This document shows positions 56,774 through 64,000 of a DNA stretch of 64,000 bases, in pieces; the first letter of the stretch is position 1; each line of letters starts with the position of its first letter. The DNA is taken from contig NZ_JAGKIK010000006.1 of the NCBI RefSeq assembly GCF_017897595.1, forward strand, positions 124,001-188,000, written 5' to 3'. The DNA is from Aquimarina sp. U1-2 (GTDB taxonomy: Bacteria; Bacteroidota; Bacteroidia; Flavobacteriales; Flavobacteriaceae). The notes beneath the pieces are model-generated. The model did not search any database and was not told the DNA's origin. It worked only from the letters and a program-made list of their open reading frames with translations. The position numbers were made by a program, and so were the translations under genes.

Positions 56774-57183
56774 CTTTTATAACAAACTTGAAATAATAGC
56801 GGTTTATGAACTTTGAGTATCCTTGTGTTTTATAGTTTACATTCTCTACTACATTTTAACTCGAATTATGTATCAGAATTTCGTTATGAAGGGTAAAATA
56901 ACAATACAAGAAAGTGTTTTCTCAATTTCATCGTAGCACTTCCTACGGTGATATTGAAAAATACAGTGCAGCATTTGTTTTTGAAGGTATTTCAAGGCGT
57001 AATACCTGCCCGCCTTTTTCTAATAAAGTGGCAGGCGGGGATTTTATACTGCATACTCTGGATATAATCAAAAATTAGCACAACACCCTGTTGGTAATCA
57101 AAATATGAATAACAAGGATTTCATAACTCTTCATCTTTCTGAAAACCAACGAATCATACTTTACAAATAATATCAATTTGCGG
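56774..57183. other. Intergenic region ahead of rplM with a GC-rich inverted repeat
   Basis: 410 bases without a supported gene. A GC-rich patch at 57005-57039 allows two exclusive pairings: CCTGCC (57005-57010) with GGCAGG (57030-57035), or CCCGCC (57009-57014) with GGCGGG (57034-57039). It stands out in AT-rich flanks and may be a small REP-like element. A minor CGTAG/CTACG hairpin lies near 56935. Confidence 0.4.
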
Positions 57184-57214
57184 TTTGCTATATAAATTTA
57201 TAATCGTACATTTG
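57184..57214 (+). promoter_or_regulatory. Promoter of the rplM-rpsI operon
   Basis: TTTG (57184-57187), 19 nt, then TACATTTG (57207-57214): a full Bacteroidota consensus promoter, about 50 nt before the rplM start. Confidence 0.75.
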
Positions 57215-57266
57215 CACGCCTATTTTATATAGGAAAAGGAATGTTTAATACGTAAAATTAGTTAGT

Positions 57267-57722
57267 GTGGACACATTAAGTTACAAAACAGCATCGGCTA
57301 ACAAAGCAACCGTTACCAAAGATTGGGTGCATGTAGATGCTGAAGGACAGACTTTAGGGCGTCTTTCTTCTGTAGTAGCTATACTACTTAGAGGTAAGCA
57401 CAAGCCTAACTTTACCCCACACGTTGATTGCGGCGATAACGTTATTGTTACTAATGCCGAAAAAATCAACTTAACAGGAAAAAAGTGGACAGATAAATCA
57501 TATATCCGTCATACTGGATATCCTGGAGGGCAAAGAAGTCTTACTGCTCAGGAATTGTTTGACAAAAATCCAGAGCGTTTAATCGAAAAAGCGGTAAAAG
57601 GAATGCTGCCTAAAAACAAATTAGGAGCAGCTTTATTCCGCAATTTAAAGGTTTATTCGGGTGCAGAACACAATCAAGATGCTCAAAAACCTAAAACTAT
57701 TAACTTAAAAGAATTTAAGTAA
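57267..57722 (+). CDS. rplM: 50S ribosomal protein L13 (uL13)
   Basis: 151 residues. The start is GTG at 57267; the N-terminus [20 protein letters not shown] is the usual one for Flavobacteriaceae L13 and there is no suitable ATG. Family motifs include [45 protein letters not shown] and [11 protein letters not shown]. The stop overlaps the rpsI ATG by one base (TAATG), so the pair is translationally coupled. Confidence 0.98.
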   Translation: MDTLSYKTASANKATVTKDWVHVDAEGQTLGRLSSVVAILLRGKHKPNFTPHVDCGDNVIVTNAEKINLTGKKWTDKSYIRHTGYPGGQRSLTAQELFDKNPERLIEKAVKGMLPKNKLGAALFRNLKVYSGAEHNQDAQKPKTINLKEFK

Positions 57723-58108
57723 TGGAAGTTATTCATAAAATAGGTCGTCGAAAAACTGCTGTGGCAAGAGTCTACCTTAAAGATGGTTCAGGAAAGATCA
57801 CAGTAAACAAGAAAGATCTTAATGACTATTTCACTACCGCTACTTTACAATACAAAGTAAATCAGCCTCTTACTTTAACAAGTAACGAAGATAAATACGA
57901 TGTAAGCGTAAACGTATACGGTGGGGGTGTTACTGGTCAGGCAGAAGCAGTACGCTTAGCAATATCCAGAGCAATGTGTGAGATAGACGCAGAAAACAGA
58001 TCAATTCTTAAACCAGAAGGTTTATTGACCAGAGACCCAAGAATGGTAGAGCGTAAAAAATTCGGTCAGAAGAAAGCGCGTAAGAAATTCCAGTTCTCTA
58101 AACGTTAA
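57722..58108 (+). CDS. rpsI: 30S ribosomal protein S9 (uS9)
   Basis: 128 residues, normal length. It has the S9 pattern [73 protein letters not shown] with the basic C-terminal tail that reaches the P-site tRNA. Coupled to rplM. Followed by a repeat element that separates it from rpsB. Confidence 0.98.
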   Translation: MEVIHKIGRRKTAVARVYLKDGSGKITVNKKDLNDYFTTATLQYKVNQPLTLTSNEDKYDVSVNVYGGGVTGQAEAVRLAISRAMCEIDAENRSILKPEGLLTRDPRMVERKKFGQKKARKKFQFSKR

Positions 58109-58140
58109 TGCTGAACTCGTTTCAGTATCTGCTGAAAGCA
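58108..58140. repeat. REP-like inverted repeat between rpsI and rpsB
   Basis: TTTCAG (58120-58125) pairs with CTGAAA (58132-58137), with outer ATGC/GCAT. It contains GCTGAACTCGTTTCAG (58110-58125), identical to the element at 54556-54571. It begins at the last base of the rpsI stop codon. Confidence 0.55.
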
Positions 58141-58273
58141 TAATTTAAAACTAAAAAATGTATTTGTTGTTACCTCTTTGATGAGGGTTAGTTTAGCATC
58201 TAAATGCGCAAGGCCTTACAAAATGTAGCCACTTGAGCATTGCTAATTCAACAGAACGTAAACTATTACAAAA

Positions 58274-59113
58274 ATGGCAAACAATATCGAAGTAAAAGAA
58301 TTACTTGATGCAGGTGTGCATTTTGGACACCTGACAAGAAGATGGGATCCTAATATGGCTCCATATATTTATATGGAACGTAACGGTATTCACATCATCA
58401 ACTTATATAAAACTGCTGCAAAAATTGAAGAGTCAAGCGAAGCCTTGAAAAAAATCGCTGCATCTGGCAGAAAAATCCTTTTTGTCGCAACCAAAAAACA
58501 AGCTAAAGAAATCGTAGCCGAAAAGGCAAGCAAAGCTAACCAGCCCTATATCACAGAAAGATGGCCTGGTGGAATGCTTACTAACTTTGTTACCATCCGT
58601 AAAGCCGTTAAAAAAATGGCTTCTATTGATAGAATGAAGAAAGACGGCACCTTTAATACATTATCAAAAAAAGAACGTCTGCAAGTAGATCGTTTACGTG
58701 CAAAATTAGAAAAGAACCTGGGTTCGATCTCTGATATGACGCGTTTACCCGGAGCATTATTTGTTGTAGATATTACTCGAGAACACATCGCAGTAAAAGA
58801 AGCACAGAAATTAAACATTCCTATTTTCGCTATGGTAGATACCAATTCTGATCCACGTCAGGTTGACTATTTAATTCCAGCGAACGACGATGCTTCAAAA
58901 TCTATAGACAAAGTAATGACCTATGTTTCTGATGCTATTATTGAAGGCTTGAACGAAAGAAAAGCTTCTAAAGACGCACCTAAAAAAGACGATAGTACAG
59001 CAAAAGCTGAAAGCAAACCAAAAGCGAAAGAAGCTCCGGCAAAAGCCGATAAAGCAGTAACTAAGTCTGAAGAACCTGTAGCTGCAGAAGTAGCAAAGCA
59101 AGAGGAAGAATAA
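58274..59113 (+). CDS. rpsB: 30S ribosomal protein S2 (uS2)
   Basis: 279 residues. Core S2 is complete (VKELLDAGVHFGHLTRRWDP, MAPYIYMERNGIHIINL, ERWPGGMLTNF, LPGALFVVDI, VDTNSDPRQVDYLIPANDDA). The last ~50 residues are a low-complexity Lys/Ala/Glu tail (KAESKPKAKEAPAKADKA), absent from short S2 versions. The 165-base gap after rpsI may hold a leader for S2-tsf regulation as known in other bacteria; none was recognised. Confidence 0.98.
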   Translation: MANNIEVKELLDAGVHFGHLTRRWDPNMAPYIYMERNGIHIINLYKTAAKIEESSEALKKIAASGRKILFVATKKQAKEIVAEKASKANQPYITERWPGGMLTNFVTIRKAVKKMASIDRMKKDGTFNTLSKKERLQVDRLRAKLEKNLGSISDMTRLPGALFVVDITREHIAVKEAQKLNIPIFAMVDTNSDPRQVDYLIPANDDASKSIDKVMTYVSDAIIEGLNERKASKDAPKKDDSTAKAESKPKAKEAPAKADKAVTKSEEPVAAEVAKQEEE

Positions 59114-59189
59114 ACAGATTGGCCACAAAACAATCTACCGTTAGTGCTAAAGTTATAGCAATAGAAAGTTTAACACTAGCATAAAATTG

Positions 59190-59239
59190 AAGAGTCGTTT
59201 AGTTCTTTACTTGTGAAATAGTAACTAAACGACTCTTTT
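59190..59239 (+). promoter_or_regulatory. Long hairpin between rpsB and tsf
   Basis: AAGAGTCGTTTAGTT (59190-59204) pairs perfectly with AACTAAACGACTCTT (59223-59237), a 15-bp stem with an 18-nt loop and only a short T-run. It may be a partial terminator or an RNase processing site that sets the S2:EF-Ts ratio. Confidence 0.55.
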
Positions 59240-59275
59240 GATAAAAAAACACGACAACATTTAATATTTAAAGAT

Positions 59276-60097
59276 ATGGCAAAGATAACAGCCGCAGAAG
59301 TAAATAAATTAAGAAAAGCTACCGGTGCAGGAATGATGGATTGCAAAAAAGCACTTGTAGAAGCTGATGGAGATTTTGATAAAGCAATCGAAATTTTAAG
59401 AAAAAAAGGACAAAAGGTTGCTGCAAACAGAGCCGATAGAGAATCTACAGAAGGTGCCGTTATTGCAAAAGTAAATGATGCTAAAAATAAAGGTGTGATC
59501 GTTTCTCTAAATTGTGAAACTGATTTTGTAGGTAAAAATGAAACTTTCGTTTCTTTGGCACATGAGTTGGCTGAATTGGCTTTGACCGCCTCATCCAAAG
59601 AAGATTTATTAGCAAAGGATTTTAACGGTATATCTGTTCAAGATAAATTAACCGAACAAACTGGAGTTATCGGTGAAAAGATTGAAATTGGTGATTTTAG
59701 AGTTTTAGAGGCTCCTTTTGTAGGCTCTTACATTCATGCTGGCAATAAAATAGGGGTTTTAACCGGTCTTTCGGGCTCAACAGATGGAGCCGAAGCGGTT
59801 GCCAAAGACGTGGCTATGCAAGCTGCAGCCATGAATCCGGTAGCGCTTAACGAAGACGGTGTTGATCAATCGATTATAGAAAAAGAGATCGAGATCGCTA
59901 AAGATCAGTTACGACAAGAAGGAAAACCAGAGGCTATGCTAGATAATATTGCCAAAGGTAAAATAAAGCGTTTTTTCAAAGATAATACACTGGTTAACCA
60001 AGCATTTATTAAAGACAATAAGCAAAGTGTAGCAGATTATGTAAAAACATTAGGTGACGTATCTGTTGTTGCTTTTGAAAGAGTGGCGTTAGGATAA
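59276..60097 (+). CDS. tsf: Translation elongation factor Ts
   Basis: 273 residues. Nucleotide-exchange factor for EF-Tu. N-terminal UBA-like helix bundle (VNKLRKATGAGMMDCKKALVEADGDFDKAIEILRKKG), then the dimerisation/core domain (VSLNCETDFVGKNETF, YIHAGNKIGVL) and C-terminal FFKDNTLVNQAFIKDNKQSV. Followed by a strong terminator. Confidence 0.98.
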   Translation: MAKITAAEVNKLRKATGAGMMDCKKALVEADGDFDKAIEILRKKGQKVAANRADRESTEGAVIAKVNDAKNKGVIVSLNCETDFVGKNETFVSLAHELAELALTASSKEDLLAKDFNGISVQDKLTEQTGVIGEKIEIGDFRVLEAPFVGSYIHAGNKIGVLTGLSGSTDGAEAVAKDVAMQAAAMNPVALNEDGVDQSIIEKEIEIAKDQLRQEGKPEAMLDNIAKGKIKRFFKDNTLVNQAFIKDNKQSVADYVKTLGDVSVVAFERVALG

Positions 60098-60141
60098 CCT
60101 AATACCGAATAGAATAGTGATACCATCACTATTAAAAATTA

Positions 60142-60173
60142 AAAACCGCTTCTGTATCCAGAAGCGGTTTTTT
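60142..60173 (+). terminator. Terminator of the rplM-rpsI-rpsB-tsf block
   Basis: AAAACCGCTTCTG (60142-60154), loop TATC, CAGAAGCGGTTTT (60159-60171), a perfect 13-bp stem ending in a T-run, 45 bases past the tsf stop. Confidence 0.92.
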
Positions 60174-60583
60174 CTTCTTCATTTTTCAAAATATTGTTTG
60201 ACGTGGTTTTCCACAATACAAAACTTTGAATTACCTCAAAGCCTTGCTCCCAAAATAAAGACTAACTCCCCAATTAGTCTAAACAACTGTGCAAGTCCTA
60301 TTTCAAAAATATTTCTCATCCCCCTCATTTTTTTGTTTTCCACATCACAAACCTATAACATTATTTACAACAAACCAATACACTGCATAGGGGAAAAGAC
60401 CCCATTTTTTATAAGGCTTTATCGCCACTGCAGCATTTTAAATATCTAAAGCAAGTTATCAAAAACCGGCAAGTTACCCCAAATTACACTATGGTTTTAG
60501 GCTGTTTAATCCATGCTCTTGAGACTATAGGAATATAAGGCTTTTACTAAACCACAATTTTGATTACTATTATACCTCCTATA
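60174..60583. other. Intergenic region before pyrH
   Basis: About 410 bases between the tsf terminator and the pyrH promoter. The open frames here have no recognisable protein features, and no repeat or further hairpin was seen. Confidence 0.4.
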
Positions 60584-60613
60584 TTTTGTAAATTAAGAAT
60601 ATCATTATATTTG
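60584..60613 (+). promoter_or_regulatory. Promoter of pyrH-frr
   Basis: TTTTG (60584-60588), 17 nt, then TATATTTG (60606-60613), with the pyrH ATG 20 bases further on. Good consensus match with a slightly short spacer and a very short leader. Confidence 0.65.
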
Positions 60614-60633
60614 TATCACCGTTACACTTTGCA

Positions 60634-61341
60634 ATGAAATACAAAAGAATATTATTAAAACTATCAGGCGAAGCTCTTATGGGGGAACGCCAATATGGTA
60701 TCGATCCTAACAGATTAGCCGAATATGCACATGAAATCAAACAAATTACTAATAAAGGAGTTGAAGTAGCTATAGTTATCGGAGGAGGCAATATTTTTAG
60801 AGGGGTTGCCGGTGCAAGTAAAGGGATGGATAGAGTACAGGCAGACCACATGGGTATGCTTGCTACCGTTATCAATGGTCTTGCACTTCAAAGCGCCTTA
60901 GAAGATGCCGAAATTCCTACGAGGTTACAATCTGCAATAAAAATAAACGAAGTAGCAGAGCCTTTTATAAAAAGAAGAGCGTTGCGACATCTTGAAAAAG
61001 GTAGAGTCGTTATTTTTGGAGGAGGAACTGGTAATCCTTACTTCACAACAGATTCTGCTGCTGTGTTGCGAGCAATAGAGATCAATGCCGATGTGATTTT
61101 AAAGGGAACTCGAGTTGATGGTATTTACACCTCTGATCCCGAAAAAAATGCTGATGCTACCAAATTCGATTTTATATCCTTTGATGATGTATTGCGTAAA
61201 GGATTAAAAGTTATGGATACTACTGCATTTACATTGAGCCAGGAAAATGAATTACCCATTATTGTTTTCGACATGAACAAAGCCGGTAATTTATTTAAGG
61301 TAGTTTCAGGAGAGTCAGTAGGTACTCGGGTAAATCTTTAA
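60634..61341 (+). CDS. pyrH: UMP kinase
   Basis: 235 residues. Converts UMP to UDP in pyrimidine synthesis; amino-acid-kinase fold. Motifs: [10 protein letters not shown] (phosphate loop), [43 protein letters not shown] and [17 protein letters not shown]. frr follows 65 bases later, the standard pairing. Confidence 0.98.
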   Translation: MKYKRILLKLSGEALMGERQYGIDPNRLAEYAHEIKQITNKGVEVAIVIGGGNIFRGVAGASKGMDRVQADHMGMLATVINGLALQSALEDAEIPTRLQSAIKINEVAEPFIKRRALRHLEKGRVVIFGGGTGNPYFTTDSAAVLRAIEINADVILKGTRVDGIYTSDPEKNADATKFDFISFDDVLRKGLKVMDTTAFTLSQENELPIIVFDMNKAGNLFKVVSGESVGTRVNL

Positions 61342-61406
61342 TCCTAACGTTATCTCTAGAGATCACAAAAATTGGTAATTCGTTAAAACAGAAAAGAATT
61401 AAAAAA

Positions 61407-61970
61407 ATGAACGAAGAAGTTAACTTTATTCTAGATTCAACTAAAGAGGCAATGCAAAATGCCATTACTCATTTAGAAAAAAAATTACTTAATATTAGAG
61501 CAGGAAAAGCTTCGCCAGCAATGCTCGGGGGTGTGATGGTCGAGTATTATGGCTCCCCTACTCCTTTAAATCAAGTGGGTAATGTAACTACTCCAGATGC
61601 ACGTACAATAACTATTCAACCTTTTGAAAAATCTCTAATTTCAGAAATCGAAAAAGGTATACAAACGGCCAATCTTGGGTTTAACCCCATGAATAATGGT
61701 GAGAGCGTAATTATTAATGTTCCTCCTTTAACAGAAGAACGACGTAGAGAACTGGTAAAGCAGGCAAAATCTGAAGCCGAAGATGCTAAAGTAGGAGTTC
61801 GAAACGATCGCAAAAGTGCTAACAATGAAATTAAGAAATTAGAAAAGGAAGGATTATCTGAGGACATGGCAAAAAATACCGAAGTTGATATTCAAGAACT
61901 TACAGATTCCTTTATTCATAAAATAGACGAAATGTTTACCGTAAAAGAAAAAGAAATAATGACGGTTTAA
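61407..61970 (+). CDS. frr: Ribosome recycling factor
   Basis: 187 residues, usual length. With EF-G it splits post-termination ribosomes. Motifs: LLNIRAGKASPAMLGGVMVEYYGSPTPLNQVGNVTTPDARTI, IQPFEKSLISEIEKGI and LTEERRRELVKQAKSEAEDAKVGVRNDRK. Followed by a terminator. Confidence 0.98.
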   Translation: MNEEVNFILDSTKEAMQNAITHLEKKLLNIRAGKASPAMLGGVMVEYYGSPTPLNQVGNVTTPDARTITIQPFEKSLISEIEKGIQTANLGFNPMNNGESVIINVPPLTEERRRELVKQAKSEAEDAKVGVRNDRKSANNEIKKLEKEGLSEDMAKNTEVDIQELTDSFIHKIDEMFTVKEKEIMTV

Positions 61971-61995
61971 CATTTTCTAAATACATATTTACCTT

Positions 61996-62028
61996 AAAAA
62001 AGCGTTTTCTTTGTGGAAACGCTTTTTT
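61996..62028 (+). terminator. Terminator of pyrH-frr
   Basis: AAAAAAGCGTTT (61996-62007) pairs with AAACGCTTTTTT (62017-62028) with a 9-nt loop, 26 bases past the frr stop. Confidence 0.85.
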
Positions 62029-62059
62029 GTACCTTCAGTTTTTGAATTTTGTTAGTCTA

Positions 62060-64000
62060 ATGCGGAACCCATTATTTTGTGTATTCTTTTGTTTTCCTTT
62101 TATCTTACTATCACAGGTTTCGATTAGCGGTGTGGTCATTGACGCAAGTACTGATAAACCACTTCCATTTGCCACGGTAAAAACCAGTAGTTCATCATAC
62201 GCTCTTAGCTCTTCAGAAGGAGAATTTACAATCCGATGCAATCAACAACCTATCGATCTTATCTTTAGTTACGTTGGATACAAAACCAAAACCTTACAAA
62301 TTAAAGAAAGTTCTGATAAAAAAATTAAGGTTTTCTTATCACCTAGCGAAGAAAAATTACCCGCGGTAAATCTTAAAACCACTCAAAATATCGCAAGTAA
62401 CATTATAAAAGAAGCCATAAAAAGAAAGAATGATAATAACTCAAATACATCGTTAACTAGCTACAGGTATAAAAGCTATCATAAATTTAAAATTACTGAA
62501 GATAACGAGGCCAAATTAGATACTCCTGATACTACGAATGTAGCTATAGAAAGAATTATCAACGAATCTCATTCATTTTTATCAGAGAAGGTAAGCGAAC
62601 ATCTTTTCAGTAAAAAAACCGGAAAAAAAGAAACCGTATTAGCTTCTAGAATGACAGGTTTCAAAAAACCAGTCTACGATGTGCTCGCTATAAAAATACA
62701 GTCAAGTTCTCTCTATACAGAAGATTATACCATTTTCAATAATAAATATGTAGGGCCCTTATCTAATCGCGCTTTAAAAAATTACTACTATAAAGTTCTG
62801 GATACAACACAAAGCCCAAATCCGGCTTTTGTTATACTTTTTCAGCCTAGAAAAACTAAGAAATATGCAAGTCTGGAAGGCGTGCTATACATAGATAGAG
62901 AAACGTTGGCCATTCAAAAAGCAATTATTGAACTACGAGGAGAGCTTGATGTCATGGCAATGCATGATTTCAAATATATGACTAATCAAAAAATCTGGTT
63001 TCCCAGTCGGCAAGAAATTTCGATACGACCTGGGATCGGAAGGCAAAAAGTTAGTCTCTTTGGAGGTCAAATATCAGTAGGAAGTTTAGCCAAAAACCAA
63101 AAAACATTTACAGGTAACAATAACTTTTTAATCTCAACTACCGATGTATTTGATCTTCAAATTAATCCAGCATTAAAAATAAAACAAGGAGCAGCAGCTA
63201 TCCAGATATCCCCAGAGGCTACGACCAGGTCTGAGAAATTTTGGAATCAATATCGAACAAGCGCCATGACTGAAAAAGATATCAATTCTTTTGGTGTGGT
63301 AGATAGTATTGTAAAAGCTCAAAATATTGAACGTAAAATTAAAGTTCTACAAAGTTTTGGCCTGGGATATTTTCCGGTTGGTTTTTTTAATTTTGATCTT
63401 ACCTACCCCATTAAATATAACAATTACGAGGGAGTACGAATTGGCGTGGGAGGAATGACGAACACTAATTTTTCTAGAAGATTGAGGTTAGAGGGGTATC
63501 TAGCCTATGGTTTTAGAGACTCAAGATCAAAATTTGGACTAGGGGGCGGTATTCTTTTAAGAAAAAAATCGAACTCCTGGCTTAATATTAACTATACCGA
63601 TGATATAAGTGAAGTAGGTAGCTTTCAATATCTAACAGATAGAAGAGTGTACTCCCTGTTTGAACCGCGTTTGGTGAATATTGATTTTTATTATAAACAT
63701 CGAACGTGGAGAACCGGGCTGCAACATCAGATTTTTCCGAAACTTTTATCAGAAACCGAACTATCGGTAAGTAATATTAACCAAACGAGTAGCTATAGAT
63801 TTTTAAATGAAGGGAACGCATTTTCTGCCTATAAAATAGCTGAAGCTACACTAGCTCTGCGATGGAGTCCGTTTAGCAAGTTTTTAAAAACCCCAAAGGG
63901 CATACAAGAAATTCAAGAAGGATATCCCAAAGTAACAGCACAATACACTCGTGGTTTGAAAGGAATATTTGATAGCAATTTTAATTATAATAAATTGGGT
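62060..64000 (+). CDS. DUF5686 / carboxypeptidase-regulatory-like outer-membrane protein (partial)
   Basis: 647 codons are visible from ATG at 62060 and the frame is open at the window end. A signal peptide (PLFCVFFCFPFILLSQ) is followed by a carboxypeptidase-regulatory-like Ig domain (VSISGVVIDASTDKPLPFATVKT...FSYVGYKTKTLQI, about 20-95), as in the N-termini of SusC-like receptors. The rest matches the DUF5686 layout: a soluble mid part (NIIKEAIKRKNDN...YKSYHKFK) and beta-barrel-like strands from about residue 440. No TonB plug domain is seen. The function is not established; it is probably an outer-membrane protein. The remaining barrel lies outside the window. Confidence 0.85.
   Translation, partial: MRNPLFCVFFCFPFILLSQVSISGVVIDASTDKPLPFATVKTSSSSYALSSSEGEFTIRCNQQPIDLIFSYVGYKTKTLQIKESSDKKIKVFLSPSEEKLPAVNLKTTQNIASNIIKEAIKRKNDNNSNTSLTSYRYKSYHKFKITEDNEAKLDTPDTTNVAIERIINESHSFLSEKVSEHLFSKKTGKKETVLASRMTGFKKPVYDVLAIKIQSSSLYTEDYTIFNNKYVGPLSNRALKNYYYKVLDTTQSPNPAFVILFQPRKTKKYASLEGVLYIDRETLAIQKAIIELRGELDVMAMHDFKYMTNQKIWFPSRQEISIRPGIGRQKVSLFGGQISVGSLAKNQKTFTGNNNFLISTTDVFDLQINPALKIKQGAAAIQISPEATTRSEKFWNQYRTSAMTEKDINSFGVVDSIVKAQNIERKIKVLQSFGLGYFPVGFFNFDLTYPIKYNNYEGVRIGVGGMTNTNFSRRLRLEGYLAYGFRDSRSKFGLGGGILLRKKSNSWLNINYTDDISEVGSFQYLTDRRVYSLFEPRLVNIDFYYKHRTWRTGLQHQIFPKLLSETELSVSNINQTSSYRFLNEGNAFSAYKIAEATLALRWSPFSKFLKTPKGIQEIQEGYPKVTAQYTRGLKGIFDSNFNYNKLG

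Noticed and set aside
60117..60449. 110-codon frame after tsf
   Set aside because: It begins before and reads through the strong tsf terminator, and its translation is low-complexity without recognisable motifs.

Overview
The window is AT-rich chromosomal DNA from a member of the Bacteroidota, most likely a marine Flavobacteriaceae. The evidence is the gliding/T9SS translocon gene sprA, the alternative complex III (Act) respiratory operon, DUF2723 and DUF5686 proteins, a GTG-started rplM, and promoters of the Bacteroidota type (TTTG, 17-20 nt spacer, TAnnTTTG). I cannot fix the genus from sequence alone. No CRISPR array, prophage, insertion sequence or rRNA was seen. Almost everything is housekeeping or respiratory core; the accessory content is small.

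Layout. 1-1,073: 5' end of cytochrome oxidase subunit III and ctaB (haem O synthase), leftward. 1,462-2,350: a YetF-like DUF421 membrane protein followed by a broken photolyase/cryptochrome N-terminus. 2,352-15,371: leftward block with two TonB-type energy transducers, VanZ-like protein, gcvH, the giant sprA, ruvA and maeB. 15,476-19,143: periplasmic trehalase lipoprotein with a sodium/solute symporter, apparently a trehalose-use pair. 19,442-22,771: queG, a cytochrome P450 and ruvB. 22,946-34,815: an eight-gene leftward respiratory operon, actA-actB-actC-actD-actE-actF-coxB-coxA, coupling quinol oxidation by alternative complex III to an aa3-type oxidase.

35,039-40,402: a SPOR protein, then rimP-nusA-infB (leftward) with a striking leader hairpin. 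40,678-43,196: a PKD/beta-helix lipoprotein, then tRNA-Gln(TTG) with two degenerate copies of its tail and terminator. 43,402-49,064: DUF2723 glycosyltransferase-like membrane protein, polysaccharide deacetylase, a thioredoxin-fold protein without the CxxC cysteines, and a membrane metallophosphoesterase. 49,200-56,773: polA (preceded by an orphan perfect terminator), a DUF5694 lipoprotein, a LytS/LytTR-type two-component pair and a serine beta-lactamase-like lipoprotein. 57,184-62,028: rplM-rpsI-rpsB-tsf and pyrH-frr. 62,060-64,000: 5' part of a DUF5686 outer-membrane protein, cut by the window end.

I found no clear new multi-gene system. The best second-look items are regulatory or architectural: the terminator-like leader of rimP-nusA-infB, the orphan terminator ahead of polA (possible small RNA or attenuator), the helix-hairpin-helix tail on ActC, the cysteine-less thioredoxin, the decayed tRNA-Gln array, and a repeated 16-mer, one copy of which sits inside the ribosomal protein operon.
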